From Trichomonas vaginalis G3 (taxonomy: Eukaryota > Parabasalia > Trichomonadida > Trichomonadidae), in contig NC_067203.1 of assembly GCF_026262505.1 (NCBI RefSeq), positions 23,045,411 to 23,109,410 on the forward strand: a DNA stretch of 64,000 bases. The letters are read 5' to 3'. How positions within the stretch are numbered: position 1 is the stretch's first letter; each line of letters starts with the position of its first letter. The notes beneath the pieces are model-generated. The model searched no databases. It was not told where the DNA came from and worked only from the letters and a program-made list of their open reading frames with translations. The position numbers and the translations under genes are program-made. Shown here in pieces: positions 52,466-60,835 of the stretch.

Positions 52466-52538
52466 GGCGCTGTCGCGGTTCGAACCACAGACCCTGACCC
52501 CTCCATAACACCACCTTAGACCACTGTGCTACGTAGCC
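52466..52538 (-). tRNA. tRNA-like sequence inside the Maverick
   Basis: On the minus strand, TAGCACAGTGG (52521-52531) is a perfect Pol III A box and GGTTCGAACC (52477-52486) a perfect B box, 34 bp apart as in tRNA genes. A TTTT tract follows at about 52460. The D stem can form, but acceptor and T stems do not pair well and no anticodon is convincing. It is a decayed or highly diverged tRNA, or a Pol III unit with a tRNA-type promoter. The ORF over it (52302-52547) is an artefact. Confidence 0.4.
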
Positions 52539-52579
52539 TGTCGACATAAGATTTTATAAATTGCATATTTGACGTAAAT

Positions 52580-52954
52580 TTATTTCCATCTAGCTTCCCA
52601 CCGCATAAGATATTCATACGTGTTTGTAAGACATTCATTAAACTTCTTTTCTATTGCATCTAATCTTGCGTTATTTTTTTCAATAACTTGTCTGTATTCT
52701 TCATCATCTCCAGCAGTGTTTGGGTCTTCACGTTTAAAATATTCATTGTTAACCAATTTTTTATCTACAAATTTTATTAGTGTTTGATTCACTTCGTTAT
52801 GATAACGGTCATATTCTTTCAATACGTAAGTGAAGACAAAATGCGTCGTACCTTCAATCTTAAAGCTTAAAGAACTTTCAACACAGTTTTGAGGGTCTGT
52901 CAGTGCGTCAATGAGATAGTATTCGAAGTCAGTCAATAATCTTTTTAAAGTCAT
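52580..52954 (-). CDS. Unknown Maverick protein (124 residues)
   Basis: Intact frame starting MTKRLLTDFEYYLIDALTD-like helical sequence (first residues MTLKRLLTDFEYY). It contains ENNARLDAIEKKFNECLTNTYEY-type helices and ends in RWEARWK. Mostly alpha-helical with a central charged loop; no family recognised. It lies between the tRNA-like sequence and the second KilA-N gene, inside the internal inverted repeat. Confidence 0.6.
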   Translation of the reverse strand: MTLKRLLTDFEYYLIDALTDPQNCVESSLSFKIEGTTHFVFTYVLKEYDRYHNEVNQTLIKFVDKKLVNNEYFKREDPNTAGDDEEYRQVIEKNNARLDAIEKKFNECLTNTYEYLMRWEARWK

Positions 52955-53061
52955 TTCATACAGGATAAAATTTAATGTTGTGAAGAAATAGTGTTTATCT
53001 CAGAAAAAATAAAGTTAGTTTTATTTTTATTTATTTTTTTATTTTGTATGTAAAGACAGTA

Positions 53062-53889
53062 ATGTCAACATCAGAGAACACAACAATTGCTATCGTTCAT
53101 GAAGCCATAAATGAAGAATACGAGTACATACAGTATAACAAACAGTTACGTCTTATTCGTTCAGTCAAAGATGACATGTACCAAATGCAAAGTATTTTGA
53201 ATGCTCTTCTTTCTACAAAGCAAGCATATCATTGGTTTGAAAACCAACAGGCAAAAGAACTTTTAGAAGAATTTCCTCATATGATTGCTTCCCTCGGAAA
53301 ACCGAGGGAAGAGATTCCGTACGAAAATCGCAAGAATTTGGCTCCTGGTTTGAAAGGTTATTATGTTCATAGACTTTTAGTAAATGCTGTAGCAATGTGG
53401 GCTTCACCTCGTTATGCTTGTTATATTTTCATGATGTTAGATGAACTATATAAAGCAGAACGTGGAGAGATGGAAAAGAAACTTCAAGCAAAAGATGAAG
53501 TCATTGAATCCAAAGACAAAAGCATACAGAAAAGAATACCACGTTCAGTACCAAAAGGAAAGGAAAAAAGCTATAAGTATATGATTTACGCTGAAGAGTT
53601 GGAGAAAGAAGAAGATAGAGATATGGTTATGTTGCATTTAGTGAGAAGAAACAACAAGAGCTTTTATGACTTAGCTAAGATATATAAATCTGACAGAAAC
53701 TGGTTCTATCGTGAAAACTTACCGATTTCAATGACACCGAATGAGCAAATAAAGGAAATTGTCAAAAATACTCTTCCTCAAACACACTATGACATCAAAG
53801 GTTGCACAATACTTACATTTAAAGAAGACTTAACATTACTGAAAGAAAAGATAACAGAATATTTCGACAACTTCAAAGAGGAAGAATGA
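53062..53889 (+). CDS. KilA-N domain protein with extra C-terminal domain
   Basis: 275 residues from the ATG at 53062. The N-terminal 130 residues resemble KilA-N in the part GLKGYYVHRLLVNAVAMWASPRYACYIFMML, although the N-terminal NAT signature is not obvious. A coiled coil (about 130-160) follows, then KYMIYAEELEKEEDRDMVMLHLVRRN...YDLAKIYKSDRNWFYRENLP, which resembles the C-terminal DUF3627/MSV199-type domain that often follows KilA-N in viral regulators. It shares a 60-bp leader with 51356. It sits inside the 52101-54307 inverted repeat with the tRNA-like sequence. Likely a DNA-binding regulator. Confidence 0.8.
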   Translation: MSTSENTTIAIVHEAINEEYEYIQYNKQLRLIRSVKDDMYQMQSILNALLSTKQAYHWFENQQAKELLEEFPHMIASLGKPREEIPYENRKNLAPGLKGYYVHRLLVNAVAMWASPRYACYIFMMLDELYKAERGEMEKKLQAKDEVIESKDKSIQKRIPRSVPKGKEKSYKYMIYAEELEKEEDRDMVMLHLVRRNNKSFYDLAKIYKSDRNWFYRENLPISMTPNEQIKEIVKNTLPQTHYDIKGCTILTFKEDLTLLKEKITEYFDNFKEEE

Positions 53890-54180
53890 AAACTTACCGA
53901 TTTCAATGAAAAACATTAACTTTTTGACGAAGTGAAGATTTGCACTTTGTCAAAATTTAATGAAAAAACATTAACTTTTTTTGACGAAGTGAAGATTTGC
54001 ACTTTGTCAAAATTTAATGAAAACTTACCGATTTCAATGAAAAAAACATTAACTTTTTGACGAAGTGAAGATTTGCACTTTGTCAAAATTTAATGAAAAC
54101 TTACCGATTTCAATGAAAAAACATTAACTTTTTGACGAAGTGAAGATTTGCACTTTGTCAAAATTTAATGAAAAACATTA
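53890..54180. repeat. Tandem hairpin repeat, four copies
   Basis: Units containing TTTTTGACGAAGTGAAGATT followed by TGCACTTTGTCAAA occur at about 53930, 53980, 54055 and 54130. Each folds into a stem of about 12 bp (TTTGACGAAGTG with CACTTTGTCAAA). Between units, ACCGATTTCAATGAAAAA derives from the last codons of the preceding gene, so the array seems to have grown out of its 3' end. Confidence 0.85.
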
Positions 54181-54227
54181 ACGTAAACATTAACGATAAA
54201 ATTTATTTCCTGGACTGTTGTCAAAAT

Positions 54228-54307
54228 GTCATGTTGTCATCATTTTTAAAAGAAGTTAATTAACCTGGTAGCACATGGTGACGTGGTGACACCTTCAGTT
54301 CTTCAAA
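54228..54307. repeat. Right arm of the internal inverted repeat
   Basis: See 52101-52206. The arm ends with 22 bp that are an exact inverse of the left outer block, next to the 3' end of the gene 54321-54794. Confidence 0.85.
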
Positions 54308-54320
54308 AATATATTTTTGT

Positions 54321-54794
54321 TCAAATAACGTCAGGGTCAATTTCTTCAACCATTTCACTTCCTTCGTCAATGTCAATAGAAGCTTCTTCAACCTTTGGTA
54401 AGAACTTTTGTATGACATCTTTGTTCGTTATTGTCTTCAGAGATGAAGGATAATATTTCACATTTGTTTCACCCTTCTTATATTCTTTCTGTTCGGAAAG
54501 ATTCATAACAATACTGAAGAAGTCAATGTTAGAGTTCTTTATAACAGTATAATGAGTATCTTTGACATTCACGAAGAAACCCTTTTGTTTCAAAACTACT
54601 GCTAACTCTTGTGAAGTATAACGTTTGCGGTCAATGACGATAGCTAATGGTCTGACATACTGACCGAACTTAGATTCTTTCACAAACTTCTTGTTAAAGA
54701 TAACATTAACGTTTGCAGCACCATTGAACTCATTCTTGATGGCATTAGCGAGAGCATTGTATGAAAAGAACTTGCAATCTTGCATGTGTTTCAT
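54321..54794 (-). CDS. Unknown Maverick protein (157 residues)
   Basis: Intact frame beginning MKHMQDCKFFSYNAL. Residues 1-110 look like a mixed alpha/beta domain (VNVIFNKKFVKES, RPLAIVIDRKRYTSQELAVVLKQKGF). The tail is acidic (EEASIDIDEGSEMVEEIDPDVI). A winged-helix-like pattern (SQELAVVLKQKGFFVNV) could mean DNA binding, but this is a guess. It is divergent from the polymerase gene, about 90 bp apart. Confidence 0.6.
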   Translation of the reverse strand: MKHMQDCKFFSYNALANAIKNEFNGAANVNVIFNKKFVKESKFGQYVRPLAIVIDRKRYTSQELAVVLKQKGFFVNVKDTHYTVIKNSNIDFFSIVMNLSEQKEYKKGETNVKYYPSSLKTITNKDVIQKFLPKVEEASIDIDEGSEMVEEIDPDVI

Positions 54795-54885
54795 TATAAT
54801 AAAAATATTAAATTATTTTGAAAAATAACTTAAAAAAATCTAAGCTAATTTTTTCAAAAAAATATTTTTTTATTTCCTACTAAAG

Positions 54886-57834
54886 ATGTATCGGAAGTTG
54901 TCTAAGTTAGAACACTCGGAAATAAAACAACTTCTTACAGAAGCTAACATAGATGTTGCAAAACATTACGCGACAAACAAAAAAGCACTCGCTGACATCC
55001 TCAATGACTATAATGGTGCAATAAGTTATGATAGAATTCATGAGTTCATAAAGCCGCAACGCGGCGAGGACGAAGTCCATGCAAGAGCATTTCCTTTAAA
55101 TGACGTTGCTATTGACTTATATCATAGACGTTCAGTACCTCATGAAGTAAGGCGTGAGATGTTTGACATAACAAATGCAAACGTTGGTGAAACAAGAAGA
55201 AGAGACGACACACTGAAACAACAGAGAAGAGAGATGTTTAAAAGTGCTATAGAACAAGTTCGCAAAGCTAACGATGTCATTCGTTCCATTGACGACAAAC
55301 CAAAAGAAGGTGAGAGATGGTTAAAGAAAGATGAAGAGAATAGGAAGAGAAATGTGAAGTCAGGCAATAGACTCATTGACTTTAACATCGAAGCTTTAGA
55401 TGAACCAAACAGAGACTACTTACACAAACATTTCGGTAAGGTTTTCATGAGACTCTTAGAGAAGATTAAAATAAACTCACAACAGAGATGGATGGTATGT
55501 TATAAACTTGGTGGAAAGTATGAATGTTCTACGTTAAACCTCAATAATATTGGAACATTACTACATCAGCTCTTGAAGGAGAACTTTATATCAGAGATAG
55601 AAGCAAATGCTGCAGGTATTGTTGAAATGCACTATGACTTCTTCTTGACAAACATAAAGAATCTTACTGAAATAAAGATGTATGATTTAACAGAATATGA
55701 AGGCTTAACGATGTCAGATGTAAAGAGAGGAAAGCCACAGAAGCGACCATATAGAGATGAAAGCACACTGACAGAAAGACAGAAAAGATTATTGAACAGA
55801 CTTAAACAAACAGGAGATAAACAAGATATAGATGACTTCTGGAATGAAATCCTTGGTGAAAAGAAGTTTTATAAGAAGAGAAGCGGTCAGTTCTGGAAGT
55901 ATCTTTGCACATTACCTATAAATCTTGAACGCTACCAAATCTTCAATGAACTGAACAAAAGAACTGCAACACTTATGACAGAGGACAATTGTTTCGTTTA
56001 TGCTTGCATTCAGGCTGGAGTAAATGAAGAAACTATTGACCACATGAGAGAAGTCATTCGTGTTAGAGACTTTCCTCAAAGTAAAGTACAAGAAATTTCC
56101 GATTCAACAGGTATAGCATTCAATGTTACCATTGGTTATTTCAATGACTCAAGACATAATGAAATAAAGAGATACATACCAAAAGAATGTAAAACTGTTC
56201 GAACTATTGACTTACTTCTTGTTGAAGACCACTACATGCTAAACGAAAGATTACCAATGACAACATATTTCATTCGCAACTATATAGAAATCTTGAAGGA
56301 GTGTGGTGGAATGAACATTGAAAAACAGATGAAAATATATACAATGAGAGATGATAAATACATTGTTCGCATGGATAGAACTACACCGCTATGGGATGTT
56401 ATGAAAACATTGTGGGAGTGCAAATATTTCGAACCTATTTCTTATGGAGAACTTTTCACATATACGACTGACTTATATAAACAGAACCTTGCACCATTTA
56501 AAGATTTGACATATGCTCCAAAGTATTGTGTACAACTGAAGAAGAAAGCAGAGTCAAAAGAAGTAAATAAAAATAAGTGCAAGTTCATTCCTGAGCATGT
56601 TTTCTTTGCTGACTTTGAGTGTAGTACCGATGGCTTTCATAAAGCTTTTAACATCTGTTATGACAGTGAAGATGGTTCAGTGAGTGAAAGCATATGGGGT
56701 CAAAACTGTGCAACAGAATTTTTGGAGCGACTTCCTGACAAGAGTTTAATATATTTCCATAACCTCAGCTATGACATAAACTTCATCTTAAGACACATGA
56801 CAGAAGTGAAAGGAACTCCCATCATTAAAGGTTCACGAACAATGCAAATAACTGGCTTATATAAAGGAAGGGCAATTATTATAAAAGACTCTTACAGTGT
56901 TATAAATAAGAAGCTTAAACTATTTCCTGCTATGTTTAACTTACAAACAGGACCGAAAGAAGTATTTCCATATAACTACTACAGCAGTGTTTTGTTAGCA
57001 AATGACAACAGAACTGGTGTCATTTCTGAAGCATGTAAGTTTGTAAAAGATATTGAAACGTTCATGAAGAACATAGATTCCATCAAAGGTTGCAGAATAG
57101 ATGAAAACCACTTCGACTTAGAAAAATATAGCACGTTTTACTGCAAACAAGATGTAAGAATTTTAAGAGAAGGTTTTGTAAAGTTCCGCAATGACTTATT
57201 GAAAGAGTTTGATTTAAACGTTTATGACTACGTTAGTATTTGTTCTATTGCTAACAAATTGTTTGAGAACAGAGTGTACTTCCCGAATGGAAATCTTTAT
57301 GACCTCTCAAATAAACCAAGAGAATTTATTTCGAGATGCATTCAAGGTGGAAGATGTATGTTGTCAGATAACATTAAACAAAAGAGCAAAAAGAAACTCA
57401 TTGCTGACTTCGACGCTGTTTCATTATATCCATCAGCTATAGCAAGACTTTATACTTTAGAAGGAATTCCAAAAGTATTGAAGGATGAGATGTTAAGCAC
57501 AGAGTATCTCATGAGACATTTATTCGATGACGACCAAAAGGAACCCATTGGTGAAAAGTTTATGTCTGGCTTCTTTGTTCTCATTAAGATAACAGAGATT
57601 GGAATACATAGACACTTTCCTTTAATAGTTTGTGACCCTGAACTAAATCCAGAACTTAACGTTCCCAGAAGTTCAAACACTTGCTGTTTAATGTATGTTG
57701 ACCATATAACATTACAAGACCTCATAAAATATCAAGGTGTCAAATGTGAAGTGTTGCAAGGATACTATTACGATGGAAACAGAGATATTAGAATAAGAGA
57801 TGAAGTAAAGAAGTTGTTTAAGGTTAAAGTATAA
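54886..57834 (+). CDS. Protein-primed DNA polymerase B, intact N-terminal 980 residues
   Basis: The frame covers an N-terminal region of about 560 residues (possible terminal-protein or accessory domain, highly charged), then the exonuclease: Exo I FFADFECSTDG (about 570), Exo II IYFHNLSYDINF (about 623), Exo III YCKQDVRIL (about 750). Next comes polymerase motif A KKLIADFDAVSLYPSAIA (about 840), with the metal-binding Asp and SLYPS. The frame is lost at about 57830, just before motif B. Polintons replicate by protein priming with such an enzyme. The exonuclease residues all seem present. The rest of the enzyme lies downstream in broken frames (57835-58665). Confidence 0.93.
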   Translation: MYRKLSKLEHSEIKQLLTEANIDVAKHYATNKKALADILNDYNGAISYDRIHEFIKPQRGEDEVHARAFPLNDVAIDLYHRRSVPHEVRREMFDITNANVGETRRRDDTLKQQRREMFKSAIEQVRKANDVIRSIDDKPKEGERWLKKDEENRKRNVKSGNRLIDFNIEALDEPNRDYLHKHFGKVFMRLLEKIKINSQQRWMVCYKLGGKYECSTLNLNNIGTLLHQLLKENFISEIEANAAGIVEMHYDFFLTNIKNLTEIKMYDLTEYEGLTMSDVKRGKPQKRPYRDESTLTERQKRLLNRLKQTGDKQDIDDFWNEILGEKKFYKKRSGQFWKYLCTLPINLERYQIFNELNKRTATLMTEDNCFVYACIQAGVNEETIDHMREVIRVRDFPQSKVQEISDSTGIAFNVTIGYFNDSRHNEIKRYIPKECKTVRTIDLLLVEDHYMLNERLPMTTYFIRNYIEILKECGGMNIEKQMKIYTMRDDKYIVRMDRTTPLWDVMKTLWECKYFEPISYGELFTYTTDLYKQNLAPFKDLTYAPKYCVQLKKKAESKEVNKNKCKFIPEHVFFADFECSTDGFHKAFNICYDSEDGSVSESIWGQNCATEFLERLPDKSLIYFHNLSYDINFILRHMTEVKGTPIIKGSRTMQITGLYKGRAIIIKDSYSVINKKLKLFPAMFNLQTGPKEVFPYNYYSSVLLANDNRTGVISEACKFVKDIETFMKNIDSIKGCRIDENHFDLEKYSTFYCKQDVRILREGFVKFRNDLLKEFDLNVYDYVSICSIANKLFENRVYFPNGNLYDLSNKPREFISRCIQGGRCMLSDNIKQKSKKKLIADFDAVSLYPSAIARLYTLEGIPKVLKDEMLSTEYLMRHLFDDDQKEPIGEKFMSGFFVLIKITEIGIHRHFPLIVCDPELNPELNVPRSSNTCCLMYVDHITLQDLIKYQGVKCEVLQGYYYDGNRDIRIRDEVKKLFKVKV

Positions 57835-58665
57835 AGAAAGAAGAAAACCCATTACAAGAAATTATAAAACTCATTCTGAACAGCATTTATGGCAAAACTA
57901 TTCTATCTCCTATTGAGTCAAAAATAACCATAGTAGATGACAAAGATGCTATAGATAAGATATGCCATCAGAAACTACAACCATATAGTGAAGTTCGAAG
58001 GTTTGGATGGTTCAGATAAAACTATTTTCAAGCTAACGAAAAGCATTTGCAGACACTTTAACTTTTGCCACTTGGTGTAAATATTCTATCAATGTCAAAA
58101 CGTATTATGAATGAAGTGTTTTGCACGATTGAAGACTTAGGATTAAAAGCATTTTATCAGGATACAGATTCGATGCACATTTACAATGAAGACATACCAC
58201 GTTTCTCATGAATTTAAGAAGAGATACGGTAGAGAACTTATTGGTAAAAACCTTGGTCAGTTTCATAGTGACTTCGCAGAAATAACACCTGGAAAACAAA
58301 GTTTAGCATACAAGTCAATATTTTGTGGAAAGAAGACTTACATAGACTTACTTACTAACGATTTAAATGAAGTTGCATTTCACTGCAGAATGAAAGGCGT
58401 GAAGCAAGATGTTATTGCTTTAACCGCTAATGAAATGTTTCCTGAAGCTATACAATGCTATTACAATGAAGATAAAGGTTTAATGGTTCCGCAAGGAAAA
58501 TTTGACAAAGACTCTGAGTTCAGTGTCATGAAACTTTATAAAGCACTTTATGACGGTCAAGAGATTGGATTTGACTTATGTAAGTCTTCTAGTCCTTGCT
58601 TTGCTGAAAAGTTTAACTTCTCAATAACGACTAAAACAAGCTTTATTCGTAAGTTGAAGTTCTGA
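57835..58665 (+). pseudogene. Polymerase B, C-terminal part broken by four frameshifts
   Basis: Motif B is recognisable as LILNSIYGKTIL (near 57870-57905), motif C as YQDTDSMHI (58155-58181), and the C-terminal thumb as 58186-58665 (SHEFKKRYGRELIGKNLGQF onward). They alternate between two frames: changes are needed near 57830, 58012, 58078 and 58195. Each is a one-base shift, and the protein sequence on both sides fits a polymerase. The motif residues (NS.YG and DTDS) are still encoded, so decay is slight and recent. As read, the enzyme would lack motifs B and C. Confidence 0.9.
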
Positions 58666-58783
58666 GGTCATTTATTTTTGTCAGCAATGAGGTCATGAAT
58701 GAGGTCATTTATTTTTGTCAGCAATGAGGTCATTCATGATAAAAATAAGCCGCTAGCGGCAAGGGCGAAGCCCATGTGGTCAT
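58666..58783. repeat. Short direct repeats between convergent genes
   Basis: GAGGTCATTTATTTTTGTCA occurs twice (about 58663 and 58700), each followed by GCAATGAGGTCAT. Non-coding. Confidence 0.7.
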
Positions 58784-59641
58784 TTACAATACTGCGATGG
58801 TAGAGTTTAAGAGTTGTGCTTCAATGTAGAGACAGTCCTTATGGTCTGGAGGTAAGAACACTGGGCAGTTATGGTCATGAGTGGAGAACATGTCTATCCA
58901 AAACTCACGATTGAAGCCAGTTAATTTATAGTATTTAGGGTTAGGAAGTGGTGTAGTTCTTGTATGACCAATGAACTCATTTTCAACTCCCTTACTTAAG
59001 TTTGAATATAATATAGCTTGCTTTCTATCCCAAATGCCAGGTGTTACAATCTTTGAAAATTCATTTTTCCTCGGAAGCATTGCATCATAATTGAAAACAT
59101 TCTTGAAATCATCACTTGGTTCAGAGATTTGAAATCTTATACGTAATGGATTTTCTTTCTCTTTAGCTACTTCATTGAATGGTGAGAATACAACAAACTG
59201 ACAGTCATGAGTTCCATCTTCATTTTCATTAAATTCATAATGAAAGTCTATAAGTTGTGGCTGACTACCTTCTTCTTTCAGTTGTGCAAGAAACTCACGT
59301 AAAGGCTGTAAAGTTTGTACTTCAATGTTAAACTTTTTCTCGAACATTTCATTAAATGAAATCATACATTGCAACAATGTTGTATCGTCTTTAAAGTATT
59401 TGTATATGTGAATGTTTTGGGCGCTTAAAGACTGTTCGTCATTTTCTATCTCGACTTGAAGTATAAAGTCAACTTTCCTAAATGCACGTGTTATATACAT
59501 AGATGTTATGCCAATGTACTTCTCTTCATTTATGTTCACAATCCAGTCTGTTGGAAACTTAAACGTTACTCTGTTCCCCTTTATTTTGACGTCAGGGTTT
59601 TCACTACTGAACGCAACAGATAAAGGTATTTGTCTATACAT
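58784..59641 (-). CDS. Probable virion protein (285 residues)
   Basis: The sequence is beta-rich from the start: MYRQIPLSVAFSSENPDVKIKGNRVTFKFP... Later parts include DFILQVEIEND, CQFVVFSPFNE and a C-terminal HDHNCPVFLPPDHKDCLYIEAQLL. The two segments DCLYIEAQLL here and NCLYIESKIA in 46302-47003 are alike, so these two proteins may be related. No catalytic motif. As with the other two beta-rich proteins, I suspect a capsid-associated protein (penton or minor capsid), but this rests on composition and context. Confidence 0.7.
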   Translation of the reverse strand: MYRQIPLSVAFSSENPDVKIKGNRVTFKFPTDWIVNINEEKYIGITSMYITRAFRKVDFILQVEIENDEQSLSAQNIHIYKYFKDDTTLLQCMISFNEMFEKKFNIEVQTLQPLREFLAQLKEEGSQPQLIDFHYEFNENEDGTHDCQFVVFSPFNEVAKEKENPLRIRFQISEPSDDFKNVFNYDAMLPRKNEFSKIVTPGIWDRKQAILYSNLSKGVENEFIGHTRTTPLPNPKYYKLTGFNREFWIDMFSTHDHNCPVFLPPDHKDCLYIEAQLLNSTIAVL

Positions 59642-59665
59642 TTAGTTCCAATAAAAATAAACCAT

Positions 59666-59917
59666 TTACTCTTTCTTCTTCAGCTTCTTTAGCTTTTGCT
59701 TCAGCTTCTTCTCTAGCTTTTTCGCGAGTGGGTTCTTCTGTCTTCCAGCAGCTAATGCAGCTAGTTGTTTTTCACTAAGTTTTCTCTTTGGTCTCTCTGG
59801 CTTTTGTTCTTGTTTTTGTTCCTTCAGTTCGGATAAAATTTGCTCGCGAATTTCTTTCTTCAATGCTTCAACATCTATGACCCCTTGGGTCTTGTCCGTA
59901 GGACTTGTCTGAGTCAT
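59666..59917 (-). CDS. Small basic protein, possible core/DNA-binding protein
   Basis: 83 residues from the ATG at 59915-59917. It has a short acidic-polar N-terminus (DVEALKKEIREQILSEL), then a lysine-rich tail (KLKQKLKKLKKKE), with LSEKQLAALAAGRQKNPLAKK in the middle. Basic proteins with a KQLAALA.GR.K segment occur among virion core proteins of large DNA viruses and related elements (from memory of the general pattern; not checked). Divergent from 59963, 45 bp apart. Confidence 0.6.
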   Translation of the reverse strand: MTQTSPTDKTQGVIDVEALKKEIREQILSELKEQKQEQKPERPKRKLSEKQLAALAAGRQKNPLAKKLEKKLKQKLKKLKKKE

Positions 59918-59962
59918 TTGACTGCAGATAAAAAACAAAATTAAAACTTTAACCGATGTAAA

Positions 59963-60397
59963 ATGAGCTTGTCAAAATCAGAACGAGAGTCTATTATATT
60001 AAATGACGCCAGAGGAATACAACATCCTTTCTATTACGTAAGTCAGAGTAAAGATGGTAAAATATATGTAAGAAAAAGAAAGGTTCCATTAGCGAATGCA
60101 GAAAGCGACAACATTAAGGTGCATGGCAAGGGTGAAGTCCACGAAGCCCATATAAAACCTTCTGTTCAAACTGAGCCACCAAAAGAACCAGAAGAAAAGA
60201 AGCCAGATGTACTTTCAATAACGAACCAAGAGCTTATTGCAAAGTTCGTGAATTTCATTGAAAAACAAACCGAGTCAAAGAACCCTGACCCGCCAGTGAA
60301 AGAAGTTGAGACAAAAGAGAATGTACAGTTCATTGAAAATGTCAAGAAACAACTTCCACCACGAATGCCAAGAAGAAGAGTGAGAATAATGAAGTAA
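59963..60397 (+). CDS. Unknown Maverick protein (144 residues), paralogue of 62538
   Basis: The N-terminal 45 residues contain HPFYYVSQSKDGKIYVRKRKVPL, which matches EGFYIHTMKDGRVQFRKIKQPL in the gene at 62538-62780 (FY....KDG....RK.K.PL). The rest is Pro/Glu/Lys-rich and probably disordered. A small beta-hairpin-like domain shared by two genes of the same element suggests duplication of a structural or packaging protein. Function not known. It lies 27 bp upstream of the capsid gene, same strand. Confidence 0.65.
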   Translation: MSLSKSERESIILNDARGIQHPFYYVSQSKDGKIYVRKRKVPLANAESDNIKVHGKGEVHEAHIKPSVQTEPPKEPEEKKPDVLSITNQELIAKFVNFIEKQTESKNPDPPVKEVETKENVQFIENVKKQLPPRMPRRRVRIMK

Positions 60398-60424
60398 ATA
60401 GATATTTTTATCTGAAGTAAATAC

Positions 60425-60835
60425 ATGCAGAACGAACAGCTAAACGAATTTACTCCAGCAGAGCATATTCATCAGATTCGCTCATATTTCGATATCATAG
60501 ACAATGCAGTTCAAATTGGTGACACTAATAGAAAATATTCTGACGCAAAGATTCCATCACAACCTGGAACTGCTAAAGATAACACATGGGTAACATTCAA
60601 TCTCTCACCTCCTGGTGAAAATATGTTGGACCTTTACAATACATTCATTACGTATAAAATGGAAGGTCAATTTATTGTAGATAAAGAAATTGGTTCAGGT
60701 TCCAATAAAACAAACCCACCAGGATTTTGGATTGGTTTCGATGACGCTTTCTCTATGCAGTTGCTGGATATCAAATCCTTGCAAATGGTCGTATCGTATA
60801 TTCTCAAGACAACGCAAGAGAAGAAGCATATATAA
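60425..60835 (+). pseudogene. Major capsid protein, N-terminal fragment
   Basis: 136 residues. MQNEQLNEFTPAEHIHQIRSYFD, then the first jelly-roll strands (WVTFNLSPPGENMLDLYNTFITYKM). The frame is lost near 60750, where the following frame opens and continues the same protein. See 60745-62001. The break is a single frameshift. Confidence 0.85.

Noticed and set aside
52302-52547. 81-codon minus-strand ORF
   Set aside because: It is a translation of the tRNA-like unit and its flank (the residues FEPRQRR come from the B box region).
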